Below, one piece after another: positions 1 through 11,089 of a stretch of 64,000 nucleotides of DNA (the stretch's first letter is position 1; every line of letters starts with the position of its first letter). The DNA is from Acridotheres tristis (lineage: Eukaryota; Chordata; Aves; Passeriformes; Sturnidae), in NCBI GenBank assembly GCA_037013685.1, contig CM072908.1, forward strand, positions 7,391,001-7,455,000. The letters are read 5' to 3'. The notes beneath the pieces are model-generated. The model made no database searches. It saw nothing but the letters and a program-made list of their open reading frames with translations, and was not told the origin of the DNA. The translations under genes and the position numbers were made by a program.

Positions 1-3000
1 TGTTTTTTTTAATGTCCCCTTTTTGACCAACAACAGTGACTGGAAGAATCACAGGAGAGTTCTGTAAAACCAGAATGGGAGCTGCTGTTCTGGAGTAAAG
101 GACTACTTAAAATGGAAGGCCTGGGGAAAAAAAAAGTAATTTCTGTGATCTCAGGCAGCATAAATTATAGAGAGAAGACATTTGAGTTCTATGCTAAGGA
201 TTAATTTGCCAGTTAAAAATGCAGGGAACAGATGGATCTCTTGGCTAGGACTATATTTGGGAATTACTTCATTTTGCTGCCCACATGCAAATAAAAATAC
301 AACGAAAAGTAGAACTTTCTGTGAGCTTTCACATGGGTAGAAAACATTGAAGTAATGAAAATAAAACCAGAAAGAAAATGTCTGTATGAAATAAGTAAAG
401 TGCCACAGCACCTATTATGGATCTGCAGTAGGCTGGGGGAGAGAATGTGATCTTACTTTGTTGAGCAACTATGGAGAGTAATGCCAGGCTTAGAAACTAA
501 ATTAAAAAGAAAAAACAACCCCAAAACCAACCCAGCAAAACCCATATCATATGACAGTGTTTGCTACTTAAAGAGTAACGTCTGAAAAAGTACCTTGCTG
601 TAACTTAATTCCATGGAATTTATGAGGATTTAACAATTACATCTCCACACACGATCAGAAGTCCAGGGATTCTCTTTCCCAAAAGCCTGGGACAGTTCCA
701 TTGCACTGACCAGGGATCACAAAGCACGAGTGAGAACTTAATTTGTGAGAAAAATGCAAAAGTAGGGGGAAATCCAGAAGAAAATGCCTTACACCTCCTT
801 GGACCGAGTCCCATACAGCCCTGGCCTCCACCCCACATGGCAGCGGCTGCGAAAAGAGGAGCAGCACAAGGCAATTCCACTGGAGACCATGGAATGGAAG
901 AAAAGTCCTCTGAGGAATACCCACAGGAAAAGTCTGTACACTTCTCTTAGGGGAGCCAGTGCTCTAAAATTCCCAAACCATGGCAGCTGTACAGGTTTAA
1001 TTAAGCACCTTCTTTTTTTCCACCATTTCTCCAAGTTCAAGGGAAACTGCATATTAAAAAGCAAACCCAACATCAATTCCTGAGACAACTGTTAGATACC
1101 ATCTCTGCTTCTCTTCTAGCAACACAACGAGCCTTTCCTCTCTCTCTCTATCTCAAAAACAAAGAACAAACTGAAAATTTCACCCAGTAAAGCCCCAACC
1201 AGCGCAGGACGTCCTCAGCGTACTTCCAGACTCCAGAACAGGGATAAGCACAGCTCCGCACACGCTTAGAAAACGAAAAGGAGTAGAATATCTGTACTAA
1301 CCCAACAGCTTCCTTTCTGTGACTATTCATCCTTCACAATCCAACAGGACACACCAGCCAGTAAACAAACATGGAAGGGAGGGACCAACTTCAAAGCAGG
1401 TGTGTAAATCTTACATAATTTGAGGGTTTGAGATCTTGCAGCAACCTCTTACCCAACGAGGTGTCAGATGATCCAAGGAGGTCAGACCTGTAGCAGCCAC
1501 AGTAAGTAGGACACTCGGCATCTCACTCAGCCCAGCCCAGCACCATTTGCCCACAGGTAGCTGGGGACGGGCATTCTTGGGAATTCATTTTCAGGTGGAT
1601 AACAGTGCCTCTCTTTCACACGTTATCACACCAGAAAAGCTCTCTGATCTCAAACAGATGAAAGATAAGAAATACATGAATGCCCTAAAAGCCGGGATCT
1701 GCTGGAGATGTCTTAATTATTCTTGATTTTTAAACTGTTTGATAAAGTTCTCATATTTTTGCCCAGGTATAAAACCAATGATTTCCAGTCATCTGTAGAG
1801 AACATCCCACAGCCATGGAAGAAATGAGGATACAGCCCTGAAAACTACTTCCCGCTCACGGAAAGGATTCTCCAAGAGGTACTTTTCCTGCCATCCTGGA
1901 TTTCCAAGTGTCTTGTAGCAAAAACCATCACTTTGAGCTAAATAAAGCAACTGAGCACTGAAGCCCAGCTATTTCTCAAAGAGAAGGAATTAAAAGGCTC
2001 CAAGTCTCACTTCTCCAGACAGCAGAGTGCACTCATGGCTAGAAGGATGAGGAAACAGAAGAACAGGTCCCCTACCTTTGTTACAGGTGTCTTGTGAGGA
2101 GGGGTCACAGAGAAGTCCTGTTTCTTAATGCCAAAGCTATTTTTATTCTTGTATCAGGCACTTAATGAATAATTATGCAAAAGACTTTATTCGCATGGCA
2201 TCTACACAGTGCACAGTTCTCTGCTCCTCCTTTTGGAAACTCAGCTTCCCCTGAAGATTTAAAAAAATTTGGACCACATCCCAACACATACAAATTTTTC
2301 CTCCTCTACAGAACACATTGAAGCCCTCCTCTCTCTCCCAGGCCTGTGATTTTCCACTCAAGAGCCACACTGCCTTCTCCTCTCCGAGCAGTATTATGAG
2401 CTGACCTCAAGGATCTGGAGTGGGATCCCTAATCTCCTGCTAAGAAGCTTTTGCACTAAACCCTTGATGCCATCATTAGTGGTTTCGGCACTTGCGGCAT
2501 TGTGGCCGGACAGTGCTTGATGCTGGCACGGTAAGGACAAAGCTAAGCGCATCAGGTACACGGTTAATTCAATGGGCAAAGTTTAGGGGATGATACTGTT
2601 TTTTATTTTTTCCCCAATAAGGCTTATTTACAATTAATTCCCATCCCTGTGACCTTATTTAAATACAATGTGTCCCAGCTGAGATTGTAACATTAATGCC
2701 ATATCGCATTGATACGCCTCGAGGAGACCTGTTCTCCCAGCCCTCAGGTTTTACGGGAAAGGTTTTCCTTCTGCACCCACGCCTCTGGCAGAGCCAGAAA
2801 CATCCTCTTTGGGGAAAAAAAGAAAAAGTAAACAAAAAAAACCCAACAAGTCACTGTATTTGCAAATCCGAAGGGACGTGGTGTCTGGGCTTTAATTGGA
2901 ACATGTATGGCTGAGCACAGGCAGTGGCTGGATTCTTCCTTTGATCATTGTAATGACTGGTATTTTTTCAAGAAGGTTCAATACAGCCTTCCTCTTCTGC

Positions 3001-4879
3001 TATGCATCCCTCCATGTGAATATTCATTAGAAATTATTAAAATGCCCTTTATTCCAAAGGTCTGTACGACGGGGATCCTCTCCCCCACCTCTGGTGCCTG
3101 TGGTGCCTGTGTCTCCATCTGAGCTGTCTGACTCCACCATCGCCGCAGATAAGCACTTCCAGACTACGATGCCTCTGATCTATTTCAGCCATGATTTGCA
3201 ACCGAGCTGTGAGTGTCTCCCAAAGAAAGGGGAATTTGGACCACTTGTGCAGAGGAAGGCAGCCACCACAGCCCATGGCACCACACGTTTCCCTGTTTTC
3301 CTTGGCTTTCTCTGGGTTGGTTTCCCCTTGTGCTCCCAGTGTGCAGCAGGAAGAGAACATGTGGCACATTTCTTCCTGCCTCTAGGATCCCTCGGACTAA
3401 GCCTGGCTTCTGAGCAGTAACACGGGCAGCTTCAACTTCCCTGACCTCAGCTAATTCTTTCCTTCCCTCAGCCTACTCAAGATGATTAAGCAAAACACTT
3501 GGAAGGAAATCAAACCCTTAAAAACGTAATTAGAAGTGACCATTTTGTTAATATATGCACGCACAACCCCAAAGTCAAACCCAATCCAATAGCACCTGAC
3601 CTTTGGGAAAACAGCAATTTTTAGCAGCTCCCACGGACTTAAGGAACAGCCCAAAGTCTCCCACAGCGCTGGTGGGAGCAGAGCTGTCGACATAGCTCAG
3701 GTTTTTCCCACTATTTCTAAAAAAGGAGGTTAAGAAGACATGAAATTGCGAATTCTCACACCAGATACTGACTCCCACAGACCTGCAGCTGTCCAGGGGT
3801 GACTTAAAAATATCATTTTTAACACACATCCACACACCCAGATATTTCTCCCTCAGCTGAGGAAAGGCAAGTTCACCAGAGGGTCTGGAATCAGTTGCCA
3901 CAAATCTTCATATTCTCTAGCAAAGATTCTGACTTCATTACAAGAAACCTTTAGAGTACTGAAATAATAATAATCTCTTTAACAACAATAAAGTCATTTG
4001 AAATTATCAAAAATAGTTTTCATAGTAATAAAACAGAAATATTTTTCTAGGGCAATTTCCATTTCACCCATCCACAACATGATATATTTTTGAGACTCAT
4101 TTCCTGAAATTAGTTTTTAAAAATTTTTTTTTTCTCTGCCTGTGAAGAATCAAATGCACTTGCAGAAAGCAGCAGCTGAGCTTCTGAGCCCTGACACAGA
4201 AACAAAGCCTGACAGCCCAGATTTAGATAAACACCTACTTCTGCACATTTAGGAAGAGGCTTAATTGCTTTGTCATTTAGAGCCAGCAATTATCAACTAT
4301 TACTGGGAGTGCGGCGGTGGTGGGGGGTATTCATTGCAGCCAAATGTCCACTCTTTTTTGGGCAGCTCATGCCAAGAAAATTAAGTACTCAATAAAAAAA
4401 GAAATTAAAACCCCTCTTGGTTATAACGTTTTAAAGTATTTTATTGTCTATTTATATGTAAGGGTGGTGGGGGAGGGGGTCTCCCAGAGGGGCTAACAAA
4501 GATAGTATTTCTATTTTATTCTGAAATTTCATCCAATTACGGCAGAGGTGGTATTAGGATGTTGGGGAAGGCTCCAAAATCGCCCTTTTGGGGGATTTTT
4601 GGGGCTGACTCCTCCCGCAAGGAAATCAGTGCTTAAATTCCAGAGCGAGCAGAGAATCTAAGGTTTAAAAAAATAAATAATCGACCTAAAATTGGTTGAG
4701 AGGGAGAGAGGGTGGCGTTCCCCCTCAGAGCCGACTCTGCCACAGGCGCTGCTCCTTCATTTCCCTGCGCTGTGTGAGGGGAAAACCTCCACGCAGGAGA
4801 GCTGCTCCAGTGCCAAGGTAGGGGGAAGGATTCTATTTTTTTATTATTATTATTTTATTTTACTTAAAAGGCGCTTTTC

Positions 4880-5380
4880 TCTGTGGCAATCGCGGTGTTT
4901 TTCCGTGGGGCTCGGGCGGCCCCGCCCCGGGGGCGGCGCGGCGGCCCCGGCCGGCTCCCTCCAGCTCCCGCCGGCTCAGACCGGTTCTCAGCGCAAACAA
5001 CTGCCCTCTGCGCGCCGGGGCCGTACGGCGGTGGAACACCCGCTTTTGCCCCACAAACAGCCCCTTTCCCCTCACAAAACATCCGCTTTTCCCCCAAAAC
5101 CACCTGCTTTTCCCTCAGAAACAGCCGCTTTCCCCGCCCCGAAACAGCCGGGTGAGGCGGCGCCGCGGCCGCGCCGCCATTACAGTGGCGGGCGCGCTCC
5201 GCTGTCTGTGAGGCGAGAGAAAGCGACGAGGTTTCGGAGGGAGATAAAAATCTTATTATGCAACGCACATTTTAAACAGATTATTGCCGAGTCCAGGGCT
5301 GAGGTAATGCGGGCTGTCAGCAGCTGGGGCGAGAAGCTGAGGGACGAGCGGGCTGCGGCCGCTCCTCCCAAGGGCGCCGA
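4880..5380. promoter_or_regulatory. Intronic CpG island in SPEN intron 3
   Basis: GC content and CpG density jump sharply from the surrounding AT-rich intron at about 4880 and fall again by about 5380. The patch includes GCGGCCGC-type runs at 5158-5178. It overlaps no SPEN exon. Candidate plus-strand splice donors lie within or just beyond it, the best being ACACAG|GTACGT at 5482. It could be an alternative or antisense promoter; this is inference. Confidence 0.7.
5040..5147. repeat. Tandem minisatellite, five copies of 21-23 bp
   Basis: Five adjacent units run 5040-5060, 5061-5082, 5083-5103, 5104-5124 and 5125-5147. Each follows the pattern CCGCTTTTCCCCCACAAACAG with a few differences. The array sits in the middle of the intronic CpG island. 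Confidence 0.85.
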
Positions 5381-6736
5381 AGGCAGCATTTCTTCACCAT
5401 CCGTGCGTGAGGAGAACTTTGACATATCACATTATTTTTTTTTCCACGGAAGGATCTATTTATGTGCTTACATATACACAGGTACGTCTTTTTCGGCATA
5501 TCTCGAGTATAAAGGTTTGTTTTCTGTATTATAATCTCTCCAAAGCCATCTGAAAACATTCTGCCTGTGCTTAATCTTAAGAAACCCGATACAAGTCCCA
5601 TGGGTAAAAAAAGCCACGTTTAAAGGATGGTCTCGGTTATATTTAGCTGAGCAGCAGCACAAGCTGACACGAGCAGAAACACAAGGAAGAACAAAGTGAA
5701 AACGCTCGACAGTTGGTAAGAAAAACTTGCGAGTATCTGAGGTGGATTTTTTTTTATTTTCCGTTCCCTAATTCACATTTTGCCGCACAGAGAGAACATT
5801 AAAGCAGCACATGGGTTTATGTGAACAAAACGTAAGGATGAGGTGCTTCACCTGACAGTGACAGGATTTACTGTTGCCTTTGTGTAATGGAAAAGGCTTC
5901 CTACTCTAAGAAATTCTTTAATTTTCTTTAATAAATCTTAACCTAATTCTTCTCCCATACAAAAACGAGCTCGCTCAACCCTGTCATTCTACCAGAAGAG
6001 ATTAAAAATTTTCAGCTCATCTCTACAGTGCCAAAAGTATGTGGAATTATTTAACCCCGACAAAAGCCATCTCTCAGATGCTTCAATAAAGCCTAAATAG
6101 CTACGTTTAACCTCATTTTTCCTGATTTTTCATCTGTCCTCAGCACAGGCATCTCCAAACCCACTCAAAATCCCAAATCCCAGCTAAGTCAGTGATTCAT
6201 CACTTCTGGCAGCAAACGACAAGGAAGGGGGAGATGAAGACAATGGTAGAGAAAGGTTTGCATTATGCAATGAAACTAAAACTCGGTTTTTTCTACTTTC
6301 ACTTCAGTTGTTGAAACAGGGTAGGAAAGTCCCTGACTAAATAAAATACACAGGAGGTCTCATGGAGCCTGTTTTTCTCATGATTAAAATTCTCTTCGCA
6401 GTATTTTTCATCAGTTTATTTCAATATTAAGACACACATATATTCCATTCCAGTGGTAATTCCTTGCTCTGAAAAGAATTTAATCACAGAGAAATCTAAA
6501 ATTAAAACCAATCTCTAAATATCTTATGCCCTGCCCACTTCTCATGATAACTTTAAATACAGCTATCAGAATTACAAAAAAAAAATCCTTTTTCAAATAT
6601 CTGGAAGTGCAACTTCTTCCCGTTTCTTGATTTTGGGAAGACTGGAGTAACTATGATCAAGTAGATCTTGGTGAATATAAAACCAGTGTTGTATATAAGC
6701 TGAAAATGCTCTTTTAACTTCACAATATCTATTTCA

Positions 6737-6949
6737 CATTACAAGCTATAGAGAAATAGTCATCTAACTAATTATTCATCAGCAACTACAGCATCCTGGA
6801 GGTGAGATAACCAAATAAACATCCTTAAAAATAAATTAAAGGTGACTACATTACATGCTATAGGAAATTATTCATTTAACTGGAAAATCTCCCAGCATCC
6901 TCCACATCAGACAACTGAATAAACACTCTTAAAAAATAAATTAAAGGCC
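6737..6949. repeat. Diverged tandem duplication, period 112 bp
   Basis: Unit 1 (6737-6848) and unit 2 (6849-about 6949) share, in order, CATTACAAGCTATA / CATTACATGCTATA, TTATTCAT, CAGCATCCT and AATAAAC...TTAAAAAATAAATTAAAGG. The shared blocks keep their spacing apart from small deletions, which indicates an old local duplication. Confidence 0.8.
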
Positions 6950-7289
6950 AAGGGAAATCTCAGGTTGCTTATCTGTAGATTGAACACATGTGGTGTTCAC
7001 GCTTTCACAGCCTGGACATCACCTACAGGAAATCAAACACTTCTGCCTGGGTTTTTGTAAATGAATTCAAACCCCATCCCAACAAGGATTTTAGGAACGA
7101 AATTCTCCACTCTCAGTGCTGGGTGGTTATGCACGCTGCTGCAGCAAAGCTTTAAAAATAATCACTAACACATGGAGCAGCAAGAGATGTGTCAGGCCAT
7201 TTGCCATTACAAAACTGAATCAAAAAGCCCAGAAATTATTTTTAGCACATTAGAGCACTGCAATAAGCAGCCTAGAAAAGGGCTTTTTC

Positions 7290-7402
7290 TACCAAAAAAC
7301 CAAAACAAACCAACCAAACAAACAAAAAACACCAAAAAAACAAAGAGAAAAAACCCACAGAACAATACAAAACAAACAACAACAACAAAAACCAAAAAAA
7401 CA
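7290..7402. repeat. A/C-rich low-complexity tract
   Basis: Almost pure A and C on the plus strand, made of AAAC, AAC and poly-A runs. No gene is indicated. Similar tracts occur at 40241-40284, 41050-41102 and 42620-42702. Confidence 0.85.
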
Positions 7403-9480
7403 GGGGGATGTTTCCAGGAGGTTGGGCAGGGCACAGCAAAATCTGGTTTGCTTCCTATGGGATCACCCAGCTTCCACCCAGAGTCAGCTTCTTCCATGAC
7501 ACGGTACAGAAAATATGTTTGCTAATGTATCATTTCTGGTGTGTGTCTGAATCACCAAAATGGAGAAACAGAAGCTTCTGGTGATGGCAAATTATCATTT
7601 TCAAGGGCTTTTTTATTCTTTCAAGGTGATAAAAAAATTCCATCAACCCTTTTCCACAATATGGGTGGGGAATGAGCAATCTCACACTAAAAATACTTCA
7701 AAACACAAATTCCTCCTCAAATCCACACAGGAACCATCCACATCTACCACATCTACCAGCTTCCTCAGCTCAGCAGGCAACTTCTGAGAGGCCACAGAAC
7801 ACTCCAAATAAAGCCTGGCTTCAGAGAATACTGCTTATTTTAAATGTGTTCTTTCTGGTTTTAGTTTCTAAATTACTCCCTGGCAGTTTCATTACTTGCA
7901 AAGGCCTCCAAATAGCAATTGAAAGCAAAGATTAGTGAGATCCAACACAACAAACTCTGAACATTTACAAGATAAAGGCTTTTTTTGATTGTTTTTTCAT
8001 TTTAAAGCAAGCAGATCGCGTTTCTTCAGTATTGTCCCGGAAAATCTGCTCCACTTAGTCAGTGCTTCAAAACCACAAGCAAGGAAACCCAAACTTCTTC
8101 ACCACCTTTCTGCTGCTTTTTCACAGCTCCTGAAGGACAGTGCCTGGCACGAAGTTCCCATCCACCGTGTATCCCAAACATTCCCCAGGGCAGGGAACAC
8201 AACTCTGCCTGAGACCAACAGGACCAGACTGGAGTGACCAAGTTCTTACATTTCAGAAGAATGTAGTGTCATTAAGACCATAATAATACCATGGCCTCAC
8301 AAAATTGGCCATTTCCACTTATAAAAAAGCCATAAGAGAATCTCCAGCTTGCTAAAATCCTCAAGACCACCACAGAAATTGCAGGCAGTAATTTTTCTCA
8401 GGACAAATGAAACTAAATATATTACACAGCAAGTGGGAGCAGCAAACTAGGGAAAAGGGGATGAGGCAGCTTTTGCTCACCAACAGGACATTAATACTTA
8501 CATGGCTAAATTCAAAGTGTGTTGAAAATTAAACACTTGTGCTTTGAAAGACTTCAAGGCCAGATGGGGTTTTGCTTCCCAAAGTAAAGAGAGGGTTAAT
8601 TTTTTTATTATTATCTGATTACTGAGAAACATGTAAAACTCTTTTCTGATCCTTCAAAATTAAATGTACAATCCACCAGATTCCATTACTTGCTCGACTG
8701 AGTTTGATTTTATTGTATTAATAAGAAAAAAATGTTTTATTTCCTCCCAGAGTATCGTCTATTTTTCCATTACTACAGCTAGAAATTGCCAAGAAAATGA
8801 AATGCTCAAGCACAGCAGACGCTGCTTTTCTTCTCATTAAATCTTAAAACTTGGTTCCAGTGGGATCGTATTTAGTCCTCTCAAATTCAGAACAGGATTT
8901 CATCCCGCCTCGACATCCCAACAATGACATTTTATAAATATTACGAGTTTCTTGGACGCCTTTCTCATTCCACAAGGAGCAGAGAAGCACCAGTAGAGTT
9001 TTTTTTCTTCTTCCCCTGCTTGAGATTTTTTTTATTAAACCTTAAATGCAACCAGCCTTCCTTTCAATCCATTTACTCTAGGATTTTTTGAGACCTCTGG
9101 AAGTCTCACAGATTTTTCTGAGCTGTAATAAATGTGAAAAATCTTTGACAAAGGATTATCTCTATTCAAGCATTAAGCTCTCATTGAGAGAAGTGTTGGA
9201 AATAAACAAACAAGTGCTTAAAGCAGCCTAAAAGTTGTCTTAAATCTTCATCTGCTCTCCAGCCAAGGCAGGACCCAGATTTCTTAATCCAGGAGGAGAA
9301 AACAGTAATTAAAAGAAGTAAATAAATTCTTGCATGATTCTTTAGACGTGAGGGGGTGGGGCAATCAGAAGAGGAGACAGTGATTTCCTCATCTTGTCTT
9401 CTGTGCACTTTCCGTGGGTGTCAGCCCATCTCACCCTTGGTAAGAGAGTTCTGCCAGTGGTAAAATTCCATTCACAGTGA

Positions 9481-9771
9481 TAATCACAGAATCCTAGAAT
9501 GGGTTGGGAGGGATCTTAAAGTTCACCTAATTCCACTCCCTGCCATGGGCAGGGACACTTTCCACTATCCCAGGCTGCTCCAAGCCCTGTCCAACCTGGC
9601 CTTGAACACTTCCAGGGATCCAGAGGCAACCACAGCTTCTCTGGGCACCTTATGCCAGGGCCTCCCCACCCTCATAGGGAGGAATTTCTTCCCAATATCC
9701 CATCCATCCCTGCCACTAGCAGTGGGAAGCCATTTTCCCTTGTCCTGTCACTCCAGGCCTTTGTGAAATCG
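9481..9771 (-). mobile_element. CR1 LINE, 5'-truncated 3' tail
   Basis: Read on the minus strand, the segment ends with the CR1 terminal motif (ATTCTAGGATTCTGTGATT). It carries the typical avian CR1 3' sequence, seen on plus as CCATGGGCAGGGACA and GGCCTTGAACACTTCCAGGG. It is about 290 bp, non-coding and 5'-truncated, and lies in the same orientation as SPEN. This repeat marks the genome as sauropsid, most likely avian. Confidence 0.93.
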
Positions 9772-10612
9772 AACACTCTACTGATACACTTATTTACTTA
9801 ATGAATATTTTCAGTTTTAGAAAAGACCTGATATGCAAAGGAAACACTGCCAACTCTGCAAACCCTCCTGAAGAGCAGAACTCTTCGCCAAAGAGCATAA
9901 AACATTTATGGGTGCAACCATAGCTTTGTGGTTTCCACTTTTAGGGTGAATTTACTCTTAAAAGACCAAATATCAGGAAGGCACTTCAACATGAATTTAG
10001 AAGTTAATAAAAGACATCAGTGATTTTCTAACACCTTCCCTGCAGTTATTTTGTAACGCTATGCAAATACAGAGCTATTGCAGAACCAAGGACATGGGAA
10101 ACACATCCCGAGGAATCGTGAACTTGAATTATTTTCTTTTAATTCTTCCAAGTCTACAATTTTTGCTGTGAGGCAGCAGGGGGGAAAAATGGGAAGGCAA
10201 CAAATCAACCTTGAGAATGTCAGTGGTGTCAGGGAACAAAAAGAAACAGAACAATACTGTTCATCAGTATGAAGTATGTTCTTAAAATGTATGTTGAAGT
10301 GTGGTCTGTAAAAAGTAGCTGACCTTAAAATCTGCCTTTTCTCTCACTGAAGCAAATAAAAGTGACCCCATTCTCCAGGCACACCAGCAGCAAGGCCTTG
10401 TGTCTTTATATCCCTGTTCTACCCATCCATCTTAGGGACGCTGCATGGATCCACCATGGAAAATAACAAACACCAGCATTCCCCTTGGAACCCCCGGTGC
10501 CAACTGAGCCTTTTTGTTTCACTCCTGCTCACGTCTATGTCAACGACCAAAGCTCTGCCATGGAGCAACTCCTCAGGAAACAACCCGCACAGCCCACGGC
10601 ACAGGGACCTAC

Positions 10613-11089
10613 CTGTCGCTGCTGGTACTGCTGCTGCTGCTGAGGGAGTCACTGCTGGAGGATCTGCTCCGGGAGCCGCTGCCGCTGGGGGAGCGGGCGG
10701 GCCGGGCGGCCTGGCTGGCGAGGCGCTGCGGGGACTGAGTCCTGGACTGCGACGAGTGTGGCGACCGGCTCCGGCTGTGCTGGTAGTTCCGCTCCGGCCT
10801 TCTGCCTCGTACCTCCCGTGTAATGTCATCCCTGTAGATATCCCTGTGTACCACACTGGGCAATGTAAACTGCTCCCGGGCCCTAGGTTCATATCGGGGG
10901 TCGTGAGCATCAAAACGGTTTGGACTTCGGCTCCGGGAAGTGTAATAGAGCCCGTGTTGTAAGGTCCGCTCCCGAGGGTCTCTATAGTAATCCTGATCGT
11001 AATGTCTCGTCCGATCAAATCCACCCGTCCCCCGCTCATGGTGTCCATAGGCACTATGTTCATAAGCACGCTCCCTGTTATCTGAAGCC
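10613..11089 (-). CDS. SPEN: SPEN coding exon 3 (Arg/Ser-rich linker)
   Basis: The acceptor is AAATGCAG|GGCTTC and the donor is GACAG|GTAGGT. The 477 nt keep phase with exon 2. The product is tyrosine/arginine/aspartate-rich (DYYRDPRERTLQHG), then RS-rich (SRSRSPHSSQSRTQSP), and ends in a serine run. The last codon is split (AG|) and would give Ser with the next exon, which lies outside the window. Confidence 0.96.

Larger units (their letters stand above)
1..10612 (-). other. SPEN: SPEN intron 3 (3' end outside window)
   Basis: At least 10.6 kb of intron, mostly AT-rich, with no exon I can support. It contains an isolated CpG island (about 4880-5380), a diverged tandem duplication (6737-6949), an A/C-rich low-complexity tract (about 7290-7402) and a CR1 tail (9481-9771). 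I looked for the next SPEN exon, which would continue the serine run into RRM2, and did not find it here. Confidence 0.85.

Noticed and set aside
4692..5534. 280-codon plus-strand open frame over the SPEN intron 3 CpG island
   Set aside because: It begins in low-complexity sequence, includes a FFYYYYF stretch from a TTA repeat and a proline/arginine-rich part from CpG sequence, and resembles no family.
10456..10962. 168-codon plus-strand open frame at SPEN exon 3
   Set aside because: An antisense shadow of the RS-rich exon; its leucine and alanine runs are complements of serine and arginine codons.
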